In this document: piece after piece, positions 1 through 6,852 of the stretch
Layout of the letters: each line of letters opens with the position of its first letter
Numbering within the stretch: position 1 is the stretch's first letter
From: DAXETY01 sp051155755
GTDB taxonomy: Bacteria; Desulfobacterota; Desulfobacteria; Desulfobacterales; SG8-13
Assembly (NCBI GenBank): GCA_051155755.1
Contig: DAXETY010000033.1
Coordinates: 1 to 9,121 of the forward strand
Direction of reading: 5' to 3'
Length of the DNA: 9,121 nt
Translations under genes and position numbers: made by a program
Notes under the pieces: generated by a model
Seen by the model: only the letters and a program-made list of their open reading frames with translations
What the model was told of the DNA's origin: nothing
The model's database searches: none

Positions 1-710
1 GGAAGGTCAAGGCGGCCTACCCGGGCCTTCCGGTGCGCTGGGCCTACACCTCCCACATTATCCGCAGCAAGCTGGCCAAACAGGGCCGGCACCTGGACTC
101 GCCGGAAGTGGCGCTGGCCCAGATGCTGGATGAAAAATTCACCCATGTGGCCGTGCAATCGCTGCACACCATCGGCGGGCAGGAATACCACGATTTGCGG
201 CGGACCGTGGGGGCCTTTGCGAGCCTGCATGGATTTCAACGGGTGATACTGGGATATCCGTTGATGGCAACCCAGAAGGACCTGGAAAAGGTGATCGCGG
301 CGGTGATGCAATCCATCCCCGGGCAGCGCCAAAAAGAGGAAGCGGTGGTGCTCATGGGGCACGGAACCCATCACCCCTCCAATGCCTTCTACGCGGCTCT
401 CATGTTTCAGCTGCAGCTGCAGGATCCGAATCTGTTTGTCGGCACCGTGGAGGGATACCCGGAGATCGATGTGATCAAAGCCCTGCTGCTCGAAAAAGAA
501 ATTCGAAAAGCGTATTTGATGCCGTTCATGTCGGTGGCCGGAGACCATGCCAAAAACGACATGGCCGGGGACGAGGAAGACTCCTGGAAATCGATTTTGA
601 CCGCTGCCGGAATCGAGTGCGTAGCTGTAATGAAGGGCACCGCCGAATTCGATGCCTTTGTCGACATTTGGGTCGAGCACCTCAGCGGCCCGCTGGCGCA
701 CTTCGAATAA
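1..710 (+). CDS. cbiK: Sirohydrochlorin cobaltochelatase, CbiK type (5' end missing)
   Basis: This class II chelatase inserts Co2+ into sirohydrochlorin in the early-cobalt-insertion branch of cobalamin synthesis. The frame is open from base 3, and residues before the GTG at 33 (KAAYPGLPVRWAYTS) fit the family, so that GTG is an internal Val and the true start lies left of the window. About 235 residues are visible, ending at TAA 708-710; some 30 residues or more are missing. Metal and catalytic residues are visible: His in MGHGTHHP (codon 360-362), Glu in GTVEGYP (450-452) and His in SVAGDHAKND (546-548). The spacing His-30-Glu-32-His equals what I recall for Salmonella and Desulfovibrio CbiK. 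Without the N-terminus I cannot tell whether this is the cytoplasmic form or the exported form known from Desulfovibrio. It is convergent with blh, so not part of that operon. Confidence 0.93.
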   Translation, partial: KVKAAYPGLPVRWAYTSHIIRSKLAKQGRHLDSPEVALAQMLDEKFTHVAVQSLHTIGGQEYHDLRRTVGAFASLHGFQRVILGYPLMATQKDLEKVIAAVMQSIPGQRQKEEAVVLMGHGTHHPSNAFYAALMFQLQLQDPNLFVGTVEGYPEIDVIKALLLEKEIRKAYLMPFMSVAGDHAKNDMAGDEEDSWKSILTAAGIECVAVMKGTAEFDAFVDIWVEHLSGPLAHFE

Positions 711-787
711 ATTCATCCCGGTCGTCGTCAGTGCTTGCCCAGCGGATCGGGTTCGATTCGAAGAACGGATCGCCAAAGGGCATGGGA

Positions 788-1804
788 TCATGCCGGTTCA
801 TTGAGAGCGACCGCCTTGCTTTTCAATGTTCGGTCTGATGACGAAGGCCTGTGATCCAGGCCACCGGCGGCATCGGCGACCGCAACCACCAGTGCGTGCG
901 GATAGGTCATGGCGGCAATGCCGATGAAGGTCACCCGCACCAGTCCGGGCACGTCGAAGCGCACCCCGCTCAGCAGAAGATAGGCCGCCGCGCCGAGCAC
1001 CAGTGTCAAAACGGTGATCGGCAAGGCGGCTTTGATCATCGCAAACGATGCACTCAGTGCCGATGGGTGCCTGTCGCCGGCGGCGCGGTGCAGGTGTCGA
1101 ATCGAATGTAGAAAATTGAAATAAACCGCAAAGGCCAGGAGGGCCGGCAGAAGGACAAACAGGGCCGCTAGAGCTAACAGTTCAAGCCCCCGGGCCAGTT
1201 CGAGCGGATTTTTCTCTACTTTATACGCCAGCAGGCTGCCGGACAGACAGCACACCAGCGCCAAGGCAGCAACCGGTGCCAGGGCGGCCAGCACGGCAAC
1301 CAGAGCAAGGGCGCCGGTTTCCGGAACCATGTACGCAAACAACTGCAGCACTTCCTGCCGGCTGAATATGGCCGGAAAGGTCAGCACCACGCCGCCGCGG
1401 GCGAGCATTTCACTCCAGCGAAGCCAGCGCGAAAGTTTCGGTGTGCTCAGGGCATCGCCGCTGCCGAAATGAACCAACGTCAAGATGAGAAACGCCGTCA
1501 GGCTCGCCGTTGGAAACGCCCACCACAAGGCCACGATAACTGCCATGCCGGCCAAATAGGCGGCAATGAACCCCACGCCCCATTTCCGGCCGTAACGGGG
1601 ACGCAGCAGCGGTTCGGCCAGCACATAATCCAGTGCACCGTGCGGGATTCCGAAAAACGCCGCCAGCACTAGCAACAGACCCAGGTGAAAGCTTGTAGAA
1701 CCGGTGCCCCACAGGGCCGAACCGGCCAACACCATAACAGAGACGATCGCAAACATCCCCGCATGGCGGATGGTCCAAGCCGGGAAAGCCCGATGCGAAT
1801 TCAT
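788..1804 (-). CDS. blh: Beta-carotene 15,15'-dioxygenase, Brp/Blh family (retinal-forming)
   Basis: This integral membrane, non-heme-iron enzyme splits beta-carotene with O2 into two retinals, the chromophore of microbial rhodopsins. The 338-residue product is very hydrophobic, with about eight or nine likely membrane segments. All family histidine motifs are present: GIPHGALD (His55), LVHFGSGD (His112), FNFLHSIRHLHR (His233, His237) and TYPHAL (His303). His55-His112 and His233-His237 keep the 57- and 4-residue spacings I recall for essential histidines of a characterised marine Blh, while the middle interval is about 11 residues longer. The start is set by GGGGAG at 1812-1817, 7 nt upstream, and by a 4 bp ATGA overlap with the crtY stop. 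It is the last gene of the crtE-I-B-Y-blh run. Family assignment is firm; activity is inferred from motifs and from the beta-carotene pathway upstream. Confidence 0.93.
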   Translation of the reverse strand: MNSHRAFPAWTIRHAGMFAIVSVMVLAGSALWGTGSTSFHLGLLLVLAAFFGIPHGALDYVLAEPLLRPRYGRKWGVGFIAAYLAGMAVIVALWWAFPTASLTAFLILTLVHFGSGDALSTPKLSRWLRWSEMLARGGVVLTFPAIFSRQEVLQLFAYMVPETGALALVAVLAALAPVAALALVCCLSGSLLAYKVEKNPLELARGLELLALAALFVLLPALLAFAVYFNFLHSIRHLHRAAGDRHPSALSASFAMIKAALPITVLTLVLGAAAYLLLSGVRFDVPGLVRVTFIGIAAMTYPHALVVAVADAAGGLDHRPSSSDRTLKSKAVALNEPA

Positions 1805-2955
1805 CGGGTCGCTCCCCGGGCCGCCAGGTCGCGCACGGCCGCTCGAAGGAAAGGGGCTTTCGGCATGGCAGCCACCACCGCAGCGGTGTCTGCCGGCCGG
1901 GCCCGTTCCGTAAGAAATCGCACCAGCCGATCCGGTGCAACCCGCTCGAACAGATTGAAAAACATGCCTGGAGCGTCACGGGGGTGACGCTCCAGGTAAG
2001 CCAGAAAAACCCGATCGAGAAATGCAGTCCATTGCGACCGTGCAGGTCTTCGGCGCTCGATCCGGCCTGCGGCGACATCTCCGGCCACCTCGCGGCTGTG
2101 TTTCTGGATGGGCAGAAATCCGTATCCCGTGCTGCCCCGGACCCGGCCGGCAGCCGTGCCGATGGGAACGATGCGGGCGGTTGGCGGCGCCGGCGATGCC
2201 GCCGACATGGGGATGATGCCCTGCTCCTGAAAACGCACCTGGTATTTGAGAACACCGAAACGATCCCGCAGGTAGTCGCGGATCGCCTCCGCGTAAACAT
2301 CGGGTGGCAGCGGCGCAGGTGAAAACACCGTCGGTTCCACCAGCGCCTCGTGCGCGGAAAAAGGCAGTACGTAAACGAACGCAATGCCATGGCGCTGATT
2401 GACATCGAAATCCATCAGCGTGACGGTGCCGGGCGTGAAAACCGGTTCAGCGGTGCGAATTTGCTGACCGAGGTAGTGCTGCAGCAGGCAGCCCCGCTGA
2501 AGATGGTTTTCTCCACGATTTCTGCCGTCGAACACAATCCCTGCGCGCAGGTCTCCCTGGTTGGTGGAAATCACGGCGTGGTCCCCGTTTTCGACGATCG
2601 CCTCGGCGGTGGTTTCCAGTCGCAGATCGACGCCGGGATGCCGGTCGATCACGTCGAAGGCCGCCTTGTAGAATGCATCGGCCGGCACGCACTGGTATGG
2701 ATATCGCGCCGAAACGCAGGTCACCTCCTTGTGGTTGTAGCGGACCGTCCACCGATGCCATTCATGGCGCACCGCCGTCGAAAAACGATGCGGCATCGTT
2801 TTCCAGAAGCACCACATGCGATCCAGCCGATAATCCCGGCGGGGGTCGATCAAGGCGATGCGGTGGCGATCCGAAACGGTTCCGGTCAACTCGGCCGCCA
2901 GCGACAGCCCCGCACAACCGGCCCCCACAATGGCGTAGTCGTAGTCGGTCTGCAT
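1801..2955 (-). CDS. crtY: Lycopene beta-cyclase, CrtY type
   Basis: This enzyme cyclises both ends of lycopene to give beta-carotene, the substrate of the Blh encoded downstream. The 384-residue protein starts with an FAD-binding fold (GAGCAG, residues 11-16). It shows CrtY-family landmarks in order: MWCFW (47-51), FDGR, QHYLGQQI, FVYVLPFSAHEALVE, an EQGIIPM segment and GSTGYGF near residue 300. The frame is open far upstream (to 3486), but that part overlaps crtB and looks unlike any cyclase. The start at 2955 has GGAGG at 2962-2966, 6 nt upstream, and puts the Rossmann strand at the N-terminus. Its ATG shares one base with the crtB TGA (TGATG), and its TGA overlaps the blh ATG, so translation is probably coupled at both ends. 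Length is normal for the family. It is distinct from the heterodimeric CrtYc/Yd cyclases. Confidence 0.93.
   Translation of the reverse strand: MQTDYDYAIVGAGCAGLSLAAELTGTVSDRHRIALIDPRRDYRLDRMWCFWKTMPHRFSTAVRHEWHRWTVRYNHKEVTCVSARYPYQCVPADAFYKAAFDVIDRHPGVDLRLETTAEAIVENGDHAVISTNQGDLRAGIVFDGRNRGENHLQRGCLLQHYLGQQIRTAEPVFTPGTVTLMDFDVNQRHGIAFVYVLPFSAHEALVEPTVFSPAPLPPDVYAEAIRDYLRDRFGVLKYQVRFQEQGIIPMSAASPAPPTARIVPIGTAAGRVRGSTGYGFLPIQKHSREVAGDVAAGRIERRRPARSQWTAFLDRVFLAYLERHPRDAPGMFFNLFERVAPDRLVRFLTERARPADTAAVVAAMPKAPFLRAAVRDLAARGATR
1812..1817 (-). promoter_or_regulatory. Ribosome binding site of blh
   Basis: GGGGAG on the minus strand, 7 nt before the ATG at 1804, is embedded in the last codons of crtY and supports the ATGA-overlap start. 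Confidence 0.75.
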
Positions 2956-3911
2956 CACAAGCCTCCGTGGGTGCCGGGCAATCCGGCCAGGGCCCGGTGC
3001 AGCGTCGGATCGTGGCGCGGATACCGACCGGCCGGCCAGTATTTGGGATTGCCCAGTAGAACGGCGACCGCCCGCAAGGTCTGCAGCATTTTGCCGCGCT
3101 TGTCGACAAAGGCGCGACTGTACCAGGGAGTGGAACTGTCCAACACCCTGGCCCCGATGGCCTCGTAGAGCCTTGCGGCCGTCATCACCGCCAGGCGTTG
3201 CCGTAGTGGAATAAACCGCATGCCGGCATCGGCACTGCGATAATAGGTTACCGCGCGGTGGAGCAGCCGTTGTCTGGCACGGGCAATGCTTTTGCGAACC
3301 GCTGCGTTGCCATCCAAAATTGCATCCGGCTCGTATGGTTCGCCGAGCACTTGCCTCGGCAGGTAAATCCGATCCCGCCGGGCATCTTCGACGACATCTC
3401 TGGCAATGTTGGTCAGCTGCATGGCAATGCCCAGATCGACGGCGAACGGATGCGCTGCCGGGTTGCGGACGTTCATGATCGGACACATCATCAAGCCGAC
3501 GGTGGAGGCCACCCCATAGGCGTATCGGATGAGTTCATTCCAGGAACCCATCCGCACGCTGGTCAGATCCGAGGCGACCGCATCGACGAGCAGGCGCGGC
3601 AGGCGCAGGTCGATCCCCCGCCGAAATGCCAGTTCGATAAAGGTTTGCACTTCCGCAATATCGCTGGAAGCGGTTTTTAGATCGGAACGGATGGTTGCCA
3701 GTTTCCGGCGTGCCGTTTGGGGCGAGAGAGTATCGCCGGTATCATCCACGGTTCGGCAAAATGCATATAAGGTGGCAACCTCTTCCGCCATTGGGGCCGA
3801 AAATGCCCGGGCGGCCCAGTGAAAGCTTTTGCCGTGGCGCGCCAGGGACCTGCGGGCGCGGCTTTGGGTTTGGGTGTTTTGCAAAATGGCGACCGCCGTG
3901 TTTACGTTCAT
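2955..3911 (-). CDS. crtB: Phytoene synthase
   Basis: It condenses two geranylgeranyl diphosphates head-to-head into 15-cis-phytoene, the first committed carotenoid step, probably at the membrane surface. The 318-residue product carries both Asp-rich Mg2+-diphosphate motifs of the squalene/phytoene synthase family: DDTGD at about 56-60, preceded by YAFCRTV, and DVVED at 172-176 in NIARDVVEDARRDRIYLP. The start chosen is the ATG at 3911, with AAGGA at 3923-3927 about 11 nt upstream. A longer frame to 3992 would run into crtI and adds basic, low-complexity residues absent from the family. The gap to the crtI stop is 17 bp and the stop overlaps the crtY start. A squalene or diapophytoene synthase is the main alternative, but the CrtE/CrtY/Blh context makes phytoene the expected product. 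Confidence 0.95.
   Translation of the reverse strand: MNVNTAVAILQNTQTQSRARRSLARHGKSFHWAARAFSAPMAEEVATLYAFCRTVDDTGDTLSPQTARRKLATIRSDLKTASSDIAEVQTFIELAFRRGIDLRLPRLLVDAVASDLTSVRMGSWNELIRYAYGVASTVGLMMCPIMNVRNPAAHPFAVDLGIAMQLTNIARDVVEDARRDRIYLPRQVLGEPYEPDAILDGNAAVRKSIARARQRLLHRAVTYYRSADAGMRFIPLRQRLAVMTAARLYEAIGARVLDSSTPWYSRAFVDKRGKMLQTLRAVAVLLGNPKYWPAGRYPRHDPTLHRALAGLPGTHGGL
2962..2966 (-). promoter_or_regulatory. Ribosome binding site of crtY
   Basis: GGAGG on the minus strand, 6 nt before the ATG at 2955, lies within the last codons of crtB. It is the reason for choosing this start in a frame that stays open for another 530 bp upstream. Confidence 0.8.
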
Positions 3912-3928
3912 CGATGAACCGTTCCTTT

Positions 3929-5479
3929 CTACGCGGCGACAGCGGCTGGAAAGTCCGCCTGGACCGCGTTTTGCAGCACTTTGGCGGAACACAATACGCC
4001 GGGAACACCCGCCCCGGGATGGGTGCCGGCCCCCACAAAATACAGGCCGTCTTGAGCGGCCTTGTTGTGAAAGCGAAACCAGGCCGACTGGCTCAATACG
4101 GGGGCGATGGAAAAACCGGTGCCCCAGAGCGACAGGTACCGGTTTCGAAAATCCACCGGCGTCATGTAGAACGAATGCACCAGGTGTTGTTTCAGCCCCG
4201 GGAGCAAGTGACGCTGCAGCGTGTCGATAATCCGGTCGCGATAGGCATCACCGGCCTTCTGCCAATCGATGCCGCTTTGCAGGTTGGGCACGGGCGAAAG
4301 CACGTAAAATCCGTCGCAACCCGGCGGCGCCATGCCGGGATCGGTCGCCGTGGGCCGGTGCAGATACAGACTGAAATCATCCGCCAGTATTTGGTGCTGA
4401 AAAATGTCCTTGAGCAGCCCCTGGAAGCGCGGCCCCATCCAGATCGTGTGATGGGCGATATCTTCGTACCGGCAATCGGTGCCGAAGTACAGGACGAAAA
4501 GTCCCATTGAATACTGCATGCGCTCGACCCGCCGATCCGGCCGCCCGCTTTGGTTTTCCTTGGGCATCATGTGGGTGTAGACGTAGGGCGGATCGGCATT
4601 CATGATCACCACATCGGCCGATTCCGTACGCCCGTCTTCCAGCACAACGCCCGCTGCGCGGCCGTTTTCCATCCAAATGGTTTTTACCGTGCAGCCGAGC
4701 CGAACATCGATTCCCTGTCGAAGCATCAATCCGCCAAGGGCATCGATCATGGCCCCCATCCCGCCCATGCAATAGTGAATTCCCCATCGGCGCTCCAGGT
4801 AATGGATCAGGGTGTAAATGGACGTGGTTTCCATGGGGTTGCCGCCGACCAGAAGGGGATGCACGCTGAAGATCTGTCGCAGGTAATCGTTGCGAATGTA
4901 GTGCGACACCATTTGGTATACGGTTCGGAAACTCCGAAGCCGGATGAGTCTGGGCACCTGGGCGATCATGTCGCTCAGCCGGTGAAACGGTTTGTCGGAC
5001 AACTCGGTAAAACCCACTTCGAAAATCCGGCGGGACATTTCCAGCAACCGCAGATAGCCGTCCCGATCGCGGGGCTCGAAACGTTCGACTTCCTTCAGGG
5101 TGTCGTCGATCGTTCCACCATAGTCAAAAGTCTTCCCATCGGAGAAAACGATGCGATACCACGGGTCGAGCGGTCGAAGGTCGACGTGGCGGTGCAAGTC
5201 ATCTCCGAACAGCGAAAACAGCTCTTCGAACAAAAACGGCGCGGTGATCACGGTGGGCCCGGCATCGTAGGTAAAACCGTCTTTGCGAAACACCTGAGCG
5301 CGTCCGCCCAGGCGGGGCATGCGATCGATCAGCTCGACGCGAAACCCCATGCCCCGCATCCGCAGGGCGGCCGCCATACCCCCGAAGCCGGCGCCCACCA
5401 CGATCGCCTTGGGGGCTTCAGCGGCATTGGAGCGGGGCTGTTCGTTTACCGCCCGGTTTGTTTGGAAAAACGGTATCAT
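3929..5479 (-). CDS. crtI: Phytoene desaturase, CrtI type
   Basis: This FAD-dependent desaturase/isomerase converts phytoene stepwise to lycopene. The 516-residue protein has the dinucleotide-binding motif VVGAGFGG (28-34) followed by the acidic end of the second strand and the family segment RLGGRAQVFRKDGFTYDAGPT (from about 56). It ends with the carotenoid-desaturase signature FVGAGTHPGAGVPGV (about 479-493). The start at 5479 is fixed by GGGAGG at 5488-5493, 8 nt upstream; the next Met lies inside the FAD fold. About 20 residues precede the fold, slightly longer than usual. It sits 17 bp after crtE and 17 bp before crtB. Number of desaturation steps cannot be read from sequence; four steps to lycopene are inferred because a lycopene cyclase and Blh follow. 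Related desaturases of C30 carotenoids are a less likely alternative in this context. Confidence 0.95.
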   Translation of the reverse strand: MIPFFQTNRAVNEQPRSNAAEAPKAIVVGAGFGGMAAALRMRGMGFRVELIDRMPRLGGRAQVFRKDGFTYDAGPTVITAPFLFEELFSLFGDDLHRHVDLRPLDPWYRIVFSDGKTFDYGGTIDDTLKEVERFEPRDRDGYLRLLEMSRRIFEVGFTELSDKPFHRLSDMIAQVPRLIRLRSFRTVYQMVSHYIRNDYLRQIFSVHPLLVGGNPMETTSIYTLIHYLERRWGIHYCMGGMGAMIDALGGLMLRQGIDVRLGCTVKTIWMENGRAAGVVLEDGRTESADVVIMNADPPYVYTHMMPKENQSGRPDRRVERMQYSMGLFVLYFGTDCRYEDIAHHTIWMGPRFQGLLKDIFQHQILADDFSLYLHRPTATDPGMAPPGCDGFYVLSPVPNLQSGIDWQKAGDAYRDRIIDTLQRHLLPGLKQHLVHSFYMTPVDFRNRYLSLWGTGFSIAPVLSQSAWFRFHNKAAQDGLYFVGAGTHPGAGVPGVLCSAKVLQNAVQADFPAAVAA

Positions 5480-5487
5480 CTGGAAAA

Positions 5488-5493
5488 CCTCCC
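5488..5493 (-). promoter_or_regulatory. Ribosome binding site of crtI
   Basis: GGGAGG on the minus strand, 8 nt before the ATG at 5479, lies inside the 17 bp crtE-crtI gap. It decides the crtI start and implies independent loading of ribosomes on crtI. Confidence 0.8.
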
Positions 5494-5496
5494 TGT

Positions 5497-6582
5497 TTAC
5501 GGCAGCAGCGTGCCTCCCGGTTCCGCGCCCGCATTTTTCTTTTCAAAGGCCGTCAACAAAAGACTTTTGCCGTGTTCCAGGGTGCCGCGCAGCACCGGAG
5601 GCAACATTTCCAAGTGGTTTTCGGCGTTTCGAACCGCGCTGTAGAAGTCCGTTCGACAGCGATCCACGGCCGGCGACCGGCGCAAACGATTCAGCCAGCG
5701 TTGAATCTCCGTTTCGTCGGAACCTGCCGCGGAACGGATGAAGGCCGCAAACGCTTCCCGCAGCGGTTGGGATTCGCCGTGCCAATAATGCAGAATCGGA
5801 AGGCTCATGCGGCCTTCGCGCAGGTCCACGCCCGGCGGCCGGCCATCTTTCAATCCGAACAGATCGGCCAGGTCATCCTGGATCTGATAGGCGACACCCA
5901 GCCAGAGCATCGCCTCGCGGGCATCTTCGATCCTGGCCGGATCCACCTTTGCAATCCTCAGGGCACCGACCACCGGCAGGGCCATCAGCACACCGGATTT
6001 CCCCCTTGCAATATCGCGGTAATCCTCCGGGCCGATTTCCAGCCGGCGGGTGGCCGCCAACTCCGCCGATTGCCCGGCAATCACCTGCCGGGTGCTGTCG
6101 GCAAAAAGCGCAACAAGCTGCGCGACAACGGGCCCGGGTGTCGGCATGCGGGCCAATACCGAATAGGTGCCGGCGATGAAATAGTCGCCCAGGTTGACGG
6201 CCGTCTCCGGCCCGAAACGACGCCAGACGGCCTGGCGGCCGCGCCGCAGTTCGTCTTTGTCCTGCAGGTCGTCGTGAACCAGCGAAGCGTTGTGCAGCAT
6301 TTCCACGGCGGCTGCCAGGTGCAGCAGGGAGCGGGGGTCGGCGTTCACGGCGAGTCCGACCGCCAGGGCAAACAGGGGTCGAAACCGCTTTCCGCCCGAC
6401 GCCAGATGATGGTCAGCGGCATCGCCGATCAGTCCGGGGGCGACAGTATATTGCCGAATCAAATCCGTCACTGCCTCGATATGCGTCGAGGCCTGCATCC
6501 ACAGGTTTGGAGCGAGGTTTTCTGCGGGCGGATCGTTCGCGGACGCCGATGGATTCATCGTATTCATACAGGTTGCGCTCAT
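5497..6582 (-). CDS. crtE: Polyprenyl diphosphate synthase, probable GGPP synthase
   Basis: This trans-prenyltransferase extends allylic diphosphates with IPP, presumably to C20 GGPP for CrtB. In the 361-residue product I see the IPP-binding GGKRFRP (63-69), the first Asp-rich motif DDLQD (104-108) in LVHDDLQDKDELRRG, and the second, DDLAD (236-240), in YQIQDDLAD. The first motif is the short DDxxD form rather than the DDxxxxD form typical of proteobacterial CrtE, so chain length cannot be assigned from sequence alone; position in the cassette argues for GGPP. The protein is somewhat long because of N- and C-terminal tails. Start is uncertain: the ATG at 6582 has only a weak GGG 9 nt upstream; Met codons at 6567 and 6558 have no better site. 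It is the first clear gene of the leftward operon, and its stop is 17 bp from crtI. Confidence 0.9.
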   Translation of the reverse strand: MSATCMNTMNPSASANDPPAENLAPNLWMQASTHIEAVTDLIRQYTVAPGLIGDAADHHLASGGKRFRPLFALAVGLAVNADPRSLLHLAAAVEMLHNASLVHDDLQDKDELRRGRQAVWRRFGPETAVNLGDYFIAGTYSVLARMPTPGPVVAQLVALFADSTRQVIAGQSAELAATRRLEIGPEDYRDIARGKSGVLMALPVVGALRIAKVDPARIEDAREAMLWLGVAYQIQDDLADLFGLKDGRPPGVDLREGRMSLPILHYWHGESQPLREAFAAFIRSAAGSDETEIQRWLNRLRRSPAVDRCRTDFYSAVRNAENHLEMLPPVLRGTLEHGKSLLLTAFEKKNAGAEPGGTLLP

Positions 6583-6779
6583 TGATGTTTACCCATTTTT
6601 GTATTCTCCGAAGGGATCATGCCTCCGGGCAACTGTATAATTAAGGTTACGGCTTTACCCGCCGCCAGGGTTGCGGAAATTGCCCCGGCGTCGCCCCGGT
6701 CGTCGGGTCGATACCGGGCTCGCCGATTCGGATTTCCATAACTTTCGGCGGTCGTAAAGTATGTAGGGTTCAGTTGCAT
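6579..6779 (-). CDS. Possible 66-residue leader ORF before crtE (doubtful)
   Basis: An open frame starts at ATG 6779, about 40 nt after the predicted leftward transcription start, and its TGA overlaps the crtE ATG as ATGA, the same junction type as crtY/blh. It has no Shine-Dalgarno site and its predicted product resembles no family I recognise; there is no signal peptide or membrane segment. Its last five codons (from ATG 6596, MGKHQ) do have GGAG (6606-6609) 9 nt upstream, so a mini-ORF there may be translated and feed ribosomes to crtE, whose own site is weak. It may equally be a chance frame in GC-rich leader sequence. Confidence 0.2.
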   Translation of the reverse strand: MQLNPTYFTTAESYGNPNRRARYRPDDRGDAGAISATLAAGKAVTLIIQLPGGMIPSENTKMGKHQ

Positions 6780-6798
6780 AATTTTTGATTAAATAATG

Positions 6799-6829
6799 TT
6801 GACAAATAAACGCTAGACACCATCATAAT
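6799..6829 (+). promoter_or_regulatory. Candidate sigma70 promoter for the mevalonate operon
   Basis: A perfect TTGACA (6799-6804) is followed after 19 bp by CATAAT (6824-6829). The spacer is longer than the ideal 17 bp, so the promoter may be weak or need an activator. The start would be near 6836, some 55 nt before mvaD. Its -10 covers the same bases as the leftward -10. A second -35-like TTGACC at 6840-6845 has no good -10. Confidence 0.45.
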
Positions 6830-6852
6830 AAGGTAAAAATTGACCATTTCAA
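6825..6852 (-). promoter_or_regulatory. Candidate sigma70 promoter for the crt-blh operon
   Basis: On the minus strand, TTGAAA (6847-6852) and TATTAT (6825-6830) are separated by 16 bp; each hexamer matches the consensus at five of six bases. Transcription would begin near 6818, giving a crtE leader of about 235 nt. The position in the AT-rich core supports it, but no start-site data exist. Confidence 0.5.

Noticed and set aside
711..787. Bidirectional terminator between cbiK and blh
   Set aside because: Only scattered 4-5 bp inverted matches and no T-run; I could not support an intrinsic terminator.
1410..2405. 331-codon minus-strand frame spanning blh and crtY
   Set aside because: It overlaps two strongly supported genes in another frame and has an Arg/Pro/Cys-rich shadow composition.
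2956..3486. 177-codon N-terminal extension of crtY, suggesting a fusion protein
   Set aside because: The extension lies wholly within crtB in another frame, shows no domain, and the internal ATG at 2955 has a strong ribosome site and the correct FAD-fold N-terminus.
3912..3992. 27-residue upstream extension of crtB
   Set aside because: It lies inside the crtI 3' end and is not like phytoene synthase; the ATG at 3911 has its own AAGGA.
4550..5644. 364-codon open frame on the plus strand antisense to crtI
   Set aside because: Shadow of crtI; no family resemblance and no sensible ribosome site or operon context.
5458..6585. 375-codon open frame on the plus strand antisense to crtE
   Set aside because: It mirrors crtE, whose motifs are unambiguous; the translation is rich in Arg, Gln, His and Gly with no recognisable domain, typical of antisense frames in GC-rich genes.
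6636..6641. Perfect TATAAT on the plus strand
   Set aside because: There is no -35-like hexamer at 15-19 bp, and the site is about 250 bp before mvaD, upstream of the better AT-rich promoter core; the minus-strand reading also lacks a -35.
6583..6818. Cobalamin riboswitch in the crtE leader, given cbiK in the window
   Set aside because: I found no B12-box-like conserved core in this leader, and cbiK is at the far end of the locus in a different transcript.
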